Assembly: GCF_009379765.1 (NCBI RefSeq)
Contig: NZ_WHTD01000010.1
Coordinates: 1 to 64,000, forward strand
DNA length: 64,000 bases
Origin: Actinophytocola sp.
GTDB lineage: Bacteria; Actinomycetota; Actinomycetes; Mycobacteriales; Pseudonocardiaceae
Reading direction: 5' to 3'
Shown here one piece after another: positions 33,715-43,380 of this stretch. Each line of letters starts with the position of its first letter. Within the stretch, counting starts at the first letter, position 1. The position numbers and the translations under genes are program-made. The notes beneath the pieces were generated by a model that had not been told where the DNA came from, ran no database searches, and saw only the letters and a list, made by a program, of their open reading frames with translations.

Positions 33715-34491
33715 TCAGATGACACTGGCATCCGATCGCCACGCGCCGGCCTTTGCCCGGCCCCACGTGACGATCGCGTTGACGATGGTCGACAGCAGGA
33801 CGATGATCACGATCGCGGCCAACACCTCGGCGACGTTCAGGGTCCGGGCGGCGTCGCGGACCAGGAACCCGAGTCCCTGTTGCGACACGATCATCTCGCC
33901 GCCCACCGCGCCGATGAACGCGCTGGGCACCGAGATCTTGAGGCCGTCCAGAATCCACTCCCAGGTCGAGGGCAGGATGACGTGGCGCAGCAGCTGCCCG
34001 CGCGACGCGCCGATGACCTGCACCGCCTCGCGGAGGTCGACGTCAACGGCCCGGACGCCGTTGAGCGTGTTGTAGAAGATGAAGAAGAAGACGATGATCG
34101 CGACCAGGGCGATCTTCGACACGAGGCCGACGCCGAACATCAGCACGAACATCGGCGCCAGCGTGATCTTCGGTAGCGCGTAGACCGCGGTGACCGCCGG
34201 ATCCAGCGTGCTGGCCAGGAACGGGAACACGCCGAACAGGGCACCGACCGTGATGCCGAGGACACCACCGATCAGGTAGCCGACCGTTGCCTCATAGAAC
34301 GTGACGCCGACATGCGGCAGCAGCTCCAGGGGTTCGCTGACCCAGCCGATCAGCACGGACCAGACCTCGCCTGGGCTGCTGACCATGTTGGCCGGTAGCA
34401 CCGGCCCGGACAGGAGCGACCAGATGATCAGTATGGTGGCCAGCACACCGAGTCGCTCGAGGTTTATCCGCCATCGGCTTGGCTTCGACAT
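33715..34491 (-). CDS. ABC transporter permease, nitrate/sulfonate/taurine type (first)
   Basis: A 258-residue permease with six helices and the ATPase-contact loop REAVQVIGASRGQLLRHVIL. AGAVGGEMIVSQQGLGFLV-type sequence (seen here as FIGAVGGEMIVSQQGLGFLV) is typical of SsuC/TauC. ATG 34491 (MSKPSRWRINLERLG) is preferred because AAGGG lies upstream; an earlier in-frame ATG at 34545 would add 18 residues. It is the last gene of the long minus-strand Hyu operon. Confidence 0.88.
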   Translation of the reverse strand: MSKPSRWRINLERLGVLATILIIWSLLSGPVLPANMVSSPGEVWSVLIGWVSEPLELLPHVGVTFYEATVGYLIGGVLGITVGALFGVFPFLASTLDPAVTAVYALPKITLAPMFVLMFGVGLVSKIALVAIIVFFFIFYNTLNGVRAVDVDLREAVQVIGASRGQLLRHVILPSTWEWILDGLKISVPSAFIGAVGGEMIVSQQGLGFLVRDAARTLNVAEVLAAIVIIVLLSTIVNAIVTWGRAKAGAWRSDASVI

Positions 34492-34574
34492 TGCACTGTT
34501 TCCCTTGGCGGTCTCGGCGCGACGGGCGAAGACGCCGACGAACAACTGTCTTCGCCCGTCGCAACCGGTCGGTT

Positions 34575-35633
34575 CTACGGCTTGAAGTCCGCAACGGCGT
34601 CCTGGGCCTCGGTGGCCAGATCGGTGTTGATGATGTCCTCCTCCGCGACCGCGGGCTCCTTCCCGGCGATATCCCGCTCCAGCGCGTAGTAGTTGTCCAC
34701 GTCTTCCTTGTCGATGACGGGGTCCGACGGTATCCCCGCCTTGAGGGTCTTCCAGGCGGCACCGAAGACCGCATCATCCAGATCCGGGTCGACCTGCTTG
34801 TGCACGAACTTCTCGGTCTCGTCCGGGAACGTCTGCGCGTAGATCATCGCCTTCGCGATAGCCCGCAGGAACGCGACCAGCTTGTCCCGACTCCCGTCGA
34901 TCGTGGCGTCGCGCGTGATCAGGACCGAGTGGAGATACCCACCGTCCGCGGCCAGCTCGTCGGCGCCGATGAAGACCGAACCGTCCGAGGTCGCCCCCAG
35001 GATGTCGACGTCAGGGTGGCTTCTGGCCACCGCGTCGATCTGCCCCTGCTGGAAGGCCGCCTGGTTCTCGCCCATTCCGCCGAGGGCGACCAGCTGGAGC
35101 TCGGTGTCGCAGTTGACGTTGTACTTCTTGCACACGCCCCGCATGAAGGTGTCCGTCCCGGAACCGGCCGAGCTGATGCCCACCTTCGCACCATATTTGG
35201 CCAGCGCCGCCATCTTCTCCTCGGGCGAGGCGTCGTCACTGACCCCCAACTTCGCTATGACGTCGTTGCGGACCACCAACGAGACCGCGTTGATCTCCAT
35301 GATCGGCGCGATCGCGCGCAGGTCCAGGCCCTGCTCGCGGGTCGCGATCACGTTGCCCAGCGTCGCCTGGATGACGTCGGCGTCGCCGCTGACCAGCGCG
35401 GCCGTCACGTCCTGCCCGCCCGCCGTCCCGCCGAGCAGCTCGACGTTCACCCCTTCGTCCTCGAAGTACCCGCGTTCCTGGGCGAGATAGGTGGAGAAGT
35501 AGATGATCCCCACGCCGGCATCCATCACCCGGACCGTTTCCAGCTCCTGAGCGGGTCCCGTGTCGCCGCAACCACTCAGCAACACGGAAAGCACGACGGC
35601 GGTCCCCGCACCGATCGGTTTCTTCCAGTTCAT
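34575..35633 (-). CDS. ABC transporter substrate-binding lipoprotein, NMT1/SsuA type
   Basis: A 352-residue lipoprotein (lipobox LLSGCGDTG). Class motifs are VGIIYFSTYLAQERGYFEDE, LVSGDADVIQATLGNVIATR and KVGISSAGSGTDTFMRG. It binds a small anionic or aromatic solute outside the cell and delivers it to the two permeases that flank its gene. Gap to the upstream permease is 52 bases. Two Cys residues (GVCKKYNVNCDT) could form a disulfide in the mature protein. Confidence 0.87.
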   Translation of the reverse strand: MNWKKPIGAGTAVVLSVLLSGCGDTGPAQELETVRVMDAGVGIIYFSTYLAQERGYFEDEGVNVELLGGTAGGQDVTAALVSGDADVIQATLGNVIATREQGLDLRAIAPIMEINAVSLVVRNDVIAKLGVSDDASPEEKMAALAKYGAKVGISSAGSGTDTFMRGVCKKYNVNCDTELQLVALGGMGENQAAFQQGQIDAVARSHPDVDILGATSDGSVFIGADELAADGGYLHSVLITRDATIDGSRDKLVAFLRAIAKAMIYAQTFPDETEKFVHKQVDPDLDDAVFGAAWKTLKAGIPSDPVIDKEDVDNYYALERDIAGKEPAVAEEDIINTDLATEAQDAVADFKP

Positions 35634-35685
35634 AAGGTCCTCCTAGATGTACGGGTACCGAGGCGCACGAGGCGACTGCCGTGGC

Positions 35686-36501
35686 TCAGCGGGTGGACGG
35701 CACCCACCGCTGGAGCAAGTCGATCAATGCCACGAAGGTCAGGGCGACGATCATGATGACGATGAGCGCGGCGATCATCGCGCTCATGTTGTACGTGCCC
35801 CGGGCAGAGGCGAGCAGATAACCCAGCCCATTGTGTGACGCGATCAGTTCACCGATGATCGCCCCGTGCAACGCATAGGGAAATGACAGCCGAAGTCCGT
35901 TCAGGATCTGCAGGACCATCGTGGGCAGGATGACCCGCCAGACAACCGTCCACCGCGTACCGCCGAAGAGGTACACCTGGTCGGTGAGATCCTTCTCCAC
36001 GTCCCGGACCCCGGCGACGCTGGTATGGAAGACGAGGAAGAACGCGATCGCGGCCGCGAGCACGACCTTTGGCGTCAGGCCGAGCCCGAACCAGATGATC
36101 AGCAGCGGCGCTATCGCGATCTTGGGAACCGAGTACCCGGCGTTCAGGAACGGGTCGACGACGCGGTACAGGTGACGGTTCGTACCCAACAGGACGGCGA
36201 GCGGAACCGCCACGGCGGTCCCGATGAGAAAGCCGAGCACGGTAGCCGACACCGTGTACCCGATGTGGTCGAAGATGAAGCCCGATCCGACCCAGTCGAC
36301 CAGAATGTCCCAGACCCGCCACGGGTTGCCGACGAAGAACTCGGCAACGACCTCGCGCCGGAGGAAGTCCCAGCCGACGAGGAACAGCACCAGCACGACG
36401 ATCCGTGCCGTCCATACCGCTCGACGACTCTGGTGCAGGCGGCGTCTACGCTTTCGGTTCACCGGCTTGACGACGCCGGCCGGCGTTTCCAGCGTGTGCA
36501 T
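35686..36501 (-). CDS. ABC transporter permease, nitrate/sulfonate/taurine type (second)
   Basis: A 271-residue permease with a basic N-terminus (NRKRRRRLHQSRRAVW) and six helices. The coupling loop reads QVYLFGGTRWTVVWRVILPT, followed by LHGAIIGELIASHNGLGYLL. Together with the permease at 33715 it probably forms a heterodimer, which is unusual for this class, where one permease usually dimerises with itself. Confidence 0.87.
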   Translation of the reverse strand: MHTLETPAGVVKPVNRKRRRRLHQSRRAVWTARIVVLVLFLVGWDFLRREVVAEFFVGNPWRVWDILVDWVGSGFIFDHIGYTVSATVLGFLIGTAVAVPLAVLLGTNRHLYRVVDPFLNAGYSVPKIAIAPLLIIWFGLGLTPKVVLAAAIAFFLVFHTSVAGVRDVEKDLTDQVYLFGGTRWTVVWRVILPTMVLQILNGLRLSFPYALHGAIIGELIASHNGLGYLLASARGTYNMSAMIAALIVIMIVALTFVALIDLLQRWVPSTR

Positions 36502-36554
36502 CTACTCACCCCGTACTCGCGGTTGGGCTCCAGCAGCCGGGATGATCGCCGCGG

Positions 36555-37352
36555 TCATCGCAACGCTTTCCGTTCGACAACCTCCACGTCCGCGCGGAGT
36601 GCCTCCCACAGCTCGTGCGCGAGCCGCTGCGGCTCACCCGACTCGAGTCCCAGCTCGACGACGTTGCGGGGCCGCGGGATGGGCACGTCCATTTCGAGCT
36701 TCACGGTGCCCGGCCGACCGGAGATGACGATCACCCGGTCCGAGAGCGCGATCGCCTCGCGGAGATCGTGCGTCACGAAGACGACGGTCTTGCCCGATCC
36801 CGACCAGATGCGCAGCAACTCCTGCTGCATAACGGCTTTGAGCTGCGCATCGAGAGCGCCGAACGGCTCGTCCATGAGCAGCGTCGTCGGATCGTAGATC
36901 AGGGTGCGGATGAGCGCGGCTCGCTTGCGCATGCCGCCGGACAGTTCCCGTGGGTAATGCTTCTCGAAGCCGGTCAGCCCGACGCGATCGATCTGCTCCC
37001 GGATCCTCGCGGCGCGTTCGGCCTTCGGCACCCGCTGGATCTGCAGCGGGAGTTCGGTGTTGTCCCAGACGGTACGCCACGGCAGCAGGGTGTCCTTCTG
37101 GGTGAGATAGGCGACCTGCGTGTTGATCGCGGTAATCGGGTTGCCGCGGTAGTAGACCGATCCGCCCTCCGGGCTGAGCAGACCGGCCGCTAGGTTCAGC
37201 AGGGTGCTCTTCCCGCATCCGGAAGGGCCCAACAAGCTGACGAACTCGCCCTCCTTCACCCCTAAGTTGACGTTTCGGAGCACTTCGACCTCTGCGTCGT
37301 CCTTGGTGAACGACTTGTCGACGGCACGCCATTCGAGGTTGAGCTCACTCAT
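36555..37352 (-). CDS. ABC transporter ATPase, SsuB/TauB type
   Basis: A 265-residue ATPase: Walker A GPSGCGKS at 42-49, signature ELSGGMRKRAAL near 136-147, Walker B TLLMDEPFGALDAQ at 157-170, and the H-loop VFVTHDLREAI. It lacks a C-terminal regulatory domain. Its start overlaps the end of hyuB by eight bases, so the transporter is translationally linked to the enzyme genes. This supports import of the substrate of the Hyu enzymes. Confidence 0.9.
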   Translation of the reverse strand: MSELNLEWRAVDKSFTKDDAEVEVLRNVNLGVKEGEFVSLLGPSGCGKSTLLNLAAGLLSPEGGSVYYRGNPITAINTQVAYLTQKDTLLPWRTVWDNTELPLQIQRVPKAERAARIREQIDRVGLTGFEKHYPRELSGGMRKRAALIRTLIYDPTTLLMDEPFGALDAQLKAVMQQELLRIWSGSGKTVVFVTHDLREAIALSDRVIVISGRPGTVKLEMDVPIPRPRNVVELGLESGEPQRLAHELWEALRADVEVVERKALR

Positions 37353-39066
37353 GAGCGCTCCTGAGGGCCGCGGTTGCCTCGGTGTTCAGCTCCAGCGTCG
37401 CGACGTCGACGACGACGCCGTACCCCCGCCGGGCGTATTCGATCGAGATCTTCTCGTTCCGCACGTCGTGCGCCACGGCCTCGGGCTCGCGCAGGAACGG
37501 GTCCCCATAACCGCCGGAGCCGGGCGTGACGTAGAGGACGCGGTCGTGCTTGTTCATGTTCAGCACGAACTTCGCCGGCAGTCGCTCCTCAGCCGCGGAT
37601 CCGGAATTCTTGACATTCTTCGAAAGCGTGCCGTCCTGGCCGCCCAGGACCCCCCATGGCGCGTGCTGGAAGCGGTCGGAGCGCTGCTGGAAGATCACGT
37701 TGTCGACCAGCAGCTCCCACTCACGCATCAGCGCGAGGCCGCCCCGGTACCTTCCGGCACCACCGGAGTCGGGCACGAACCCGTACCGGTTGATCCGAAC
37801 CGGGAACTCCGCCTCCACGACTTCGACCGGCTGGTTGGACAGGTTCTGGCCGGGGTTCACCAGGCCCTCGACCCCGTCCTTGTTCGGCCGGCCGCCCCGG
37901 CTGCCGCACACGACTTCCTGCAGAATGAACTGTTTCCCGTCCGGCTGGGTCCCGGAGATACGGCTGGAGCAGTTCCCACCCTCGCTGGCCGCGGGGATCT
38001 TCTCGGGAAGCGCGACCGCGAACGCCCCGAACAGGGCGTCGTCGAGTCGGTGCCCGGTGACCCCTCTGGCGGCGCAGGCGGCCGGGTACTTCGCGTTCAC
38101 GAACGAACCTTCCGGTGCCACCACGGTCACCGGCCGGAACGCCCCGTCGTTGTTGGGCGCGTAGCGCGGCAGGACGCTGCGCAGGACCGTGTACACGGCG
38201 GACAGGGTCCACGCCATGACGGAGTTGATGGCGCCCGGAGTCTGCGCCGAGCTGCCGGCGAAGTCGATCTTCAGATCGTCGCCGGAGACGGTCAGCTCGA
38301 CCTGGATTTTGAGTGGCTCGCCGGTCACTCCGTCGTCGTCCACATAGTCGGCGAACGAGTACGTCCCGTCCGCGATGTCCTGGATCGCGGACCGGCACAG
38401 CCGTTCGCCGTAGTCGATGAGCTCGTTCCAGTACAGGTCGATCATTTCCCGCCCGTACTTGTCGAACATCGCCCGGACTTCCCGCTCACCGATCCCGCAG
38501 GCGACGATCTGGGCCCGAAGATCGCCCATCAGCATCTGCGGCAGCCGGACGTTCTTGCGGAGGATCGCCATGATCGCCTCGTTCTCCACGCCGCGCGCGT
38601 ACAGCTTCAACGGCGGGATTCGGATGCCCTCCTCGTGGATGCTCCGGCTGTCCGCGGCCATCGATCCCGGCACCCGGCCGCCCACGTCGATGTGGTGTGA
38701 GCAGTGGCAGGCATACGCGACCAGCTCGTCTGCCCAGAAGATCGGCTTCACAAGATAGATGTCGGGAAGGTGGGTGCTGCCTTCCCACGGATCATTGGTG
38801 ATCACTATGTCGCCGGGTTCGAGCGTGTCGCCGAACTTTGCCCGCACGGCTTCGATCGCACCGGGCATGGCGCCAAGGTGATGCGGCATGGCGACGCCTT
38901 GGGCGATCATCCGGCCGTCCCGATCGCAGAGGGCGGCGGAGAAGTCCATCAGATACTTGATGGACCCGGAGTAACCCGTGCGGCGGGTCGTGATCATCAT
39001 TTCGTCCATCACGGCCGACAGCGCGTTGTTCAGCAGTTCCAGGGTCACCGGATCGGTCTTAGTCAC
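37345..39066 (-). CDS. hyuB: Hydantoinase B/oxoprolinase/acetone carboxylase alpha-type subunit (HyuB)
   Basis: A 573-residue HyuB-family subunit. Landmarks are ELLNNALSAVMDEMMITTRR at the start, IVITNDPWEGSTHLPDIYLV near residue 84, ACHCSHHIDVGGRVPGSMAA, and VTPGSGGYGDPFLREPEAVA near the C-terminus. GTG 39066 overlaps the hyuA stop by eight bases. Together with HyuA it would catalyse ATP-dependent hydrolysis of a cyclic amide or imide, or an ATP-dependent carboxylation as in acetophenone carboxylase. Sequence alone does not separate these. Confidence 0.88.
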   Translation of the reverse strand: MTKTDPVTLELLNNALSAVMDEMMITTRRTGYSGSIKYLMDFSAALCDRDGRMIAQGVAMPHHLGAMPGAIEAVRAKFGDTLEPGDIVITNDPWEGSTHLPDIYLVKPIFWADELVAYACHCSHHIDVGGRVPGSMAADSRSIHEEGIRIPPLKLYARGVENEAIMAILRKNVRLPQMLMGDLRAQIVACGIGEREVRAMFDKYGREMIDLYWNELIDYGERLCRSAIQDIADGTYSFADYVDDDGVTGEPLKIQVELTVSGDDLKIDFAGSSAQTPGAINSVMAWTLSAVYTVLRSVLPRYAPNNDGAFRPVTVVAPEGSFVNAKYPAACAARGVTGHRLDDALFGAFAVALPEKIPAASEGGNCSSRISGTQPDGKQFILQEVVCGSRGGRPNKDGVEGLVNPGQNLSNQPVEVVEAEFPVRINRYGFVPDSGGAGRYRGGLALMREWELLVDNVIFQQRSDRFQHAPWGVLGGQDGTLSKNVKNSGSAAEERLPAKFVLNMNKHDRVLYVTPGSGGYGDPFLREPEAVAHDVRNEKISIEYARRGYGVVVDVATLELNTEATAALRSAHE

Positions 39067-41191
39067 TGGTCGTCGCCTCCGCTCGGGTCATGATGATGTT
39101 TCCAGCGGCATCGAGTTGAGCCGTCCAGTCCGGTGGAATCAGCGTGGTGGAATCCAGTTCCTCCACGACACACGGACCACGGGTACCGCGCGGATCGAGG
39201 AGCGATCGGTCGGGCAGGACAGTGGTCGACAGGTAGCCGATGTCGCGGCCGAAGTACGCCTTGCGGATCTCCCCGGCCGGCGCGGCTCCGGACGAGTCCG
39301 ACAGCTGGCGGCGCATCGCGTCGAACGGGAGACCGCGCCGCTCGACGGTGACCACCCGCACGCCGGACAGCTCGACCTCGCTGTCGAGGGCATGGTGACC
39401 ATAGGTTCGCTCGTGCTCGGCATGGAACGCGGCGACGATGCCGTCAGTGGTGATGGAGTCCAGCGCGTCGTCCTCGTCGTGTATCGGAATGTCCAGTTCG
39501 AACCGTTGTCCGACATAGCGCATGCTCAGGGAGAGGTCGGTGGCTATTGACTGCTTCTCATGCTGGCGGAAGAACTCCCGAACATTCGTGCGAGCTGCCG
39601 CGATGATGGACCGCAGCGACGAGCTGGGCATCTCGGTCAGCGACTCGCGCATGCTCAGCATGTGGTGATGGGTGACGTCCGCGCCCAGCAGGCCGACCAC
39701 GCTGAACACGCCCGCCCACTGCGGGACGATCACCCGAGGCATGCCCATCGCGGACGCGATCTCGGCGCCGAACAGCGGTCCGTTCCCGCCGAACGCGAGG
39801 AGATCGAAGTTGCGCGGGTTGCGGCCGCGTTCGACCGATACCGCCTTGATGGCGCGCATCATGTTCGCCGCCGCGATGAGGTAGACGCCGTGCGCGGCCG
39901 CCTCGATCGGCTCCCGGAGGCGGGCGGCCACCTTCTCCTCCATCGCGCGGCGGGCCAGCCCGGCGTCGATGTCCACCGTGCCACCCGCGATGCTGCGCTC
40001 GTTCAGGTAGCCGAGGACCACGTTGGCGTCGGTGACCGTCACCTCGTCGCCGCCGCGGTCGTAGCAGATCGGGCCGGGGACCGAACCGGCACTTTGCGGT
40101 CCCACGTGCATGCCGCCGGCCTCGTCGAACCAGACGCACGAGCCGCCGCCGGCGCCCACCTCGGTGAGCTTGATGACGTTCGACCGGACCGGATACCCGC
40201 CCGCACCGAGCAACTCGTTGCCGAACGACATGTCTCCGCCGACTTCGAGCTGCGGGCTGTAGCTGATCGCACCGTTCTCGATCGTGCTCGCCTTCGCCGT
40301 CGTGCCACCCATGTCGAAGGTGATGAGATCGCCGTAGCCGACCGAGTCGGCCAGCGCCTTCGCCGCGACCACCCCGGCTGCCGGCCCAGACTCGATCATC
40401 AGGGCGGGCTTCTCCCTGGCCGCGCCGACCTCCATCAGCCCGCCGTTGGAGCCCATGACCGAGAACGTGCCGGCAAAACCCAAATCGCGCAGGTTCGCGT
40501 CCAGGTTCAGCAGGTAGTTCCCCACGATCGGCATCACGTAGCTGTTCACCACGGCCGTGCTGGTTCGCTCGTACTCACCGATTTCCTGGAGCAGCTGATG
40601 CGACAGGGTGACGTCGAAATCGCCGCCGTGCCGCTCGACGAGCCGGCCGAGCGCCAGTTCGTGCACCGGGTTCACATAGGAGTTGATCAGGCACACCGCC
40701 AGCGCCCGAATGCCGGCACCAGCCAGCTTGTCGAGCAGTTCTGTCGCGTGCTGCTCGTCAAGTTCGACCAGCACTCGTCCCTGGCCATCCACGCGCTCGC
40801 GCACCTCGAGGCGCCACTGGCGTTGCACCAGCGGGGGCGGCTTGTCGTACTCCAGGTCGTAGAGCCTGGAGGCTTGCAGGCGACCGATCTCCAGCACGTC
40901 CCGGAAGCCCTCGGTGGTGAGCAGTGCGGTCCTGGCGCCCTTGCCCTCGAGCACCGCGTTGGTGGCGACCGTGGTCCCGTGGTTCAGCTGGCCGATCGTC
41001 TCGGGCGGCAGGTCCAGCCTGGCCAGCAGCTCGCCGATGCCGTCCCTGATCGCCACCGAATAGTCGTCCGTGGTGGACCGCACCTTCACCACGTCCACCT
41101 GGCCGTCCGGGCGAACCAGGACGATGTCGGTGAAGGTTCCGCCGATGTCGACGCCGACCAGGGCTTCCGCGCGCGTTGTGTTCGCTGTCAT
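39059..41191 (-). CDS. hyuA: Hydantoinase A/oxoprolinase/acetone carboxylase beta-type subunit (HyuA)
   Basis: A 710-residue ATP-binding subunit with the actin-like ATPase motifs GVDIGGTFTDIVLVRPDG at the N-terminus and DLITFDMGGTTAKASTIENG near residue 290. LGAGGYPVRSNVIKLTEVGA and FGGNGPLFGAEIASAMGMPR are standard for the family. ATG 41191 overlaps the CoA-ligase stop (ATGA). It is the energy-coupling partner of HyuB. The linked CoA ligase and importer suggest a pathway that opens a ring and then activates the product. Confidence 0.9.
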   Translation of the reverse strand: MTANTTRAEALVGVDIGGTFTDIVLVRPDGQVDVVKVRSTTDDYSVAIRDGIGELLARLDLPPETIGQLNHGTTVATNAVLEGKGARTALLTTEGFRDVLEIGRLQASRLYDLEYDKPPPLVQRQWRLEVRERVDGQGRVLVELDEQHATELLDKLAGAGIRALAVCLINSYVNPVHELALGRLVERHGGDFDVTLSHQLLQEIGEYERTSTAVVNSYVMPIVGNYLLNLDANLRDLGFAGTFSVMGSNGGLMEVGAAREKPALMIESGPAAGVVAAKALADSVGYGDLITFDMGGTTAKASTIENGAISYSPQLEVGGDMSFGNELLGAGGYPVRSNVIKLTEVGAGGGSCVWFDEAGGMHVGPQSAGSVPGPICYDRGGDEVTVTDANVVLGYLNERSIAGGTVDIDAGLARRAMEEKVAARLREPIEAAAHGVYLIAAANMMRAIKAVSVERGRNPRNFDLLAFGGNGPLFGAEIASAMGMPRVIVPQWAGVFSVVGLLGADVTHHHMLSMRESLTEMPSSSLRSIIAAARTNVREFFRQHEKQSIATDLSLSMRYVGQRFELDIPIHDEDDALDSITTDGIVAAFHAEHERTYGHHALDSEVELSGVRVVTVERRGLPFDAMRRQLSDSSGAAPAGEIRKAYFGRDIGYLSTTVLPDRSLLDPRGTRGPCVVEELDSTTLIPPDWTAQLDAAGNIIMTRAEATTSD

Positions 41192-43380
41192 CGCCGGCCC
41201 GCCTCAGCGGGTTCGCGGACCTGTTCATCGCCACCGACGGCGAGGGCGTCGACCGCCCTGACCCCCGAACCTTCCTTCCCCACCATCAGCGGGTTGATCT
41301 CCAGTTCGGTCAGCTCCGGCGCTGCGGCGAAGATCTCGCTGAACCGGACGATGGTGTCGGCCAGCGCGTCCACATCGCATCGCGGCCGGCCCCGATGGCC
41401 CTCCAGCAGCGGCGCCCCGTTCAGGCTGCGGATCATCGCGTGCGCGGTGGCCGTATCGACCGGCGCCGGCCGGAACACCCGGTCGCGCAGGAGCTCCACC
41501 AGGATTCCGCCGGATCCCAACATGACCACCGGACCGAAGATGGGATCCCGCACTCCGCCGAGAATCACCTCGACCTCACCGGCGACGAGCTCCTGCACCA
41601 GCAGCCGGGGCGGTTCCCCGCGCCGGTCGAGGATACCGGTCAGATCCTCGTATGCCTGCCGAAGTTCTGCCCGATCCGCGATCCCGACCCGGACGCCGCC
41701 CAGCTCGGTCTTGTGCGCGACGCCCGGCGAGTGGACCTTGACAACGATCGGGTAGCCGAGCTGTTCGGCGGCCGCCACGGTCGCCTCCCAATCCTCGGCA
41801 ACCAGGCTGCGCGCGACCGGAATCCGCTCGGCGCCAATGCTCTCCAGCAGGTTGTCCCGCAACAGCGGGCTGGCCCCGGTGGCGGGCTCGGCCTGCGCTG
41901 GCGCACCGGTGATCATTCGCGGGAACGCGGCCGGCTCGGCTTCCCGCCTGCGGCGCCGATACAAATGCCGCAGAGCGCGTGCGCACTTCCGCGGTTCTTC
42001 GAAGACCGGGACGCCGGCGTCCAGCAGGATCGTGATGCCGGAGTCGTCGGTGGTGGCCTTGCCGGCCGTTTCCAGATCTCGTGACGATGCCCAGAGAACC
42101 ACGACGGGCGTCTTCGTCGTCTGCTGGGCGGCGACGATGTTGCGGGCGATCCCGACCGCGTACGGCCCGGAACCCGATGGGGTGATCCCGATGACCGTGA
42201 GGTTCACGTTCTCGTCGCGGTCGTACGCGACGATCATGTCGCGCAGCGTGTCGCGCTTGATGTGCCCGGTGATGTCCGCGGGGTTCGCCGCGCTGCCGAA
42301 GCCCTGCAGGATCTCCCGCAGGACGTCGACGGTCGTCTGGTCGATGGACGCCAGGGCGAGTTCCTCGACGCCGCAGAGGTCGGCGAAAAGGGAGTTCAGA
42401 CCGCCGGAGTTGCTGAGCACGCCGATGCCGCCGTGCCCGCTCATACCGCTGGTCGAGGCGATCAGGTTTCCCGTCTGCCACAGCTCGTCGAGATCGTTCA
42501 CCCGGACCACGCCGGCCGCTTCGAAGCAGTCGTCGTAGATGGCGTCATCGCCGGTCAACGACCCGGTATGGCTGGCGGCCGCGGCCGCTCCCTGGCTGGT
42601 CCGGCCGACCTTCAGCGCGAGCACCGACTTGCCGGCATCGGCAGCCCGCCCCGCCGCCTCCAGGAATCGCCTTCCGTCGCCGGGCAGCAAAGCCTCGAGC
42701 AGCACGCTGACCACGCGCGTTTGCTCGTCGTGATCGATCAGGTATTCCAGGAAGTCCACTATGGCCAGATCGGCCTGGTTCCCGACCGTGGCGATCTTTC
42801 CGATCCCCACGTGGTGCTCGTGCGCCCGGGCAAGAACGGAGTTGAAGGCCATCGCGCCGCTCTGCGACACGATGGATACGTTGCCCGGCCGTAGCTCGGA
42901 CAGGTTCCAGGCCAACGAACTGGCGGAGGCGAACACGTGCTCGGTTATGTTGGCTATGCCGAGGCAGTTCGGCCCGGAGAAGCGCATTCCGTACTCGCCG
43001 GCTATCGCCAGGATTTCCCGCTGCAGGGCGGCGCCTTCGTCGCCTCGCTCGGCGAAGCCGGCCGAGACGATACTGCAGGCGGGAACACCCTTCTCACCGC
43101 ATGCTCGCATGATGCCGGGAATGAGCTCGGCCCGCACGACCAGCACCGCCAGGTCAACCGGCATCGGCACGTCTCTGATGTCGCGGTAGGCCTTCAGCCC
43201 CTGCACTTCCTCGTACTTCGGACTGACCGGAACGATGTTGCCGGTGAACCCGGCACGCACCAGGTTCCGGAGCACCCGGCCCCCGTAACCCCCGTAGCCA
43301 ACGTTCTCGGAGGCGCCGACCACGGCCACGGTCTGCGGATTGAACATGCTTGAAAGGGATGCCTGATCGACAACCTTCAT
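41188..43380 (-). CDS. ADP-forming acyl-CoA synthetase (acetate-CoA ligase family)
   Basis: A 730-residue protein with the fused order of NDP-forming acyl-CoA synthetases: CoA-binding domain (VAVVGASENVGYGGYGGRVL) at residues 10-130, two ligase domains with the phosphohistidine loop AASHTGSLTGDDAIYDD near 270, and an ATP-grasp domain (YPIVVKVHSPGVAHKTELGG) from about 510. It makes a carboxylic acid CoA thioester with ATP to ADP. ATG 43380 follows GGAAGGAAG. It is the first gene of the Hyu-transporter operon and has a 290-base leader reaching to the TATA-type element at 43669. The acid is presumably the Hyu product. Confidence 0.9.
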   Translation of the reverse strand: MKVVDQASLSSMFNPQTVAVVGASENVGYGGYGGRVLRNLVRAGFTGNIVPVSPKYEEVQGLKAYRDIRDVPMPVDLAVLVVRAELIPGIMRACGEKGVPACSIVSAGFAERGDEGAALQREILAIAGEYGMRFSGPNCLGIANITEHVFASASSLAWNLSELRPGNVSIVSQSGAMAFNSVLARAHEHHVGIGKIATVGNQADLAIVDFLEYLIDHDEQTRVVSVLLEALLPGDGRRFLEAAGRAADAGKSVLALKVGRTSQGAAAAASHTGSLTGDDAIYDDCFEAAGVVRVNDLDELWQTGNLIASTSGMSGHGGIGVLSNSGGLNSLFADLCGVEELALASIDQTTVDVLREILQGFGSAANPADITGHIKRDTLRDMIVAYDRDENVNLTVIGITPSGSGPYAVGIARNIVAAQQTTKTPVVVLWASSRDLETAGKATTDDSGITILLDAGVPVFEEPRKCARALRHLYRRRRREAEPAAFPRMITGAPAQAEPATGASPLLRDNLLESIGAERIPVARSLVAEDWEATVAAAEQLGYPIVVKVHSPGVAHKTELGGVRVGIADRAELRQAYEDLTGILDRRGEPPRLLVQELVAGEVEVILGGVRDPIFGPVVMLGSGGILVELLRDRVFRPAPVDTATAHAMIRSLNGAPLLEGHRGRPRCDVDALADTIVRFSEIFAAAPELTELEINPLMVGKEGSGVRAVDALAVGGDEQVREPAEAGRR

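Noticed and set aside
39560..41755. Plus-strand open frame of 731 codons opposite hyuA
   Set aside because: It is antisense to a gene with all HyuA motifs and is compositionally random.
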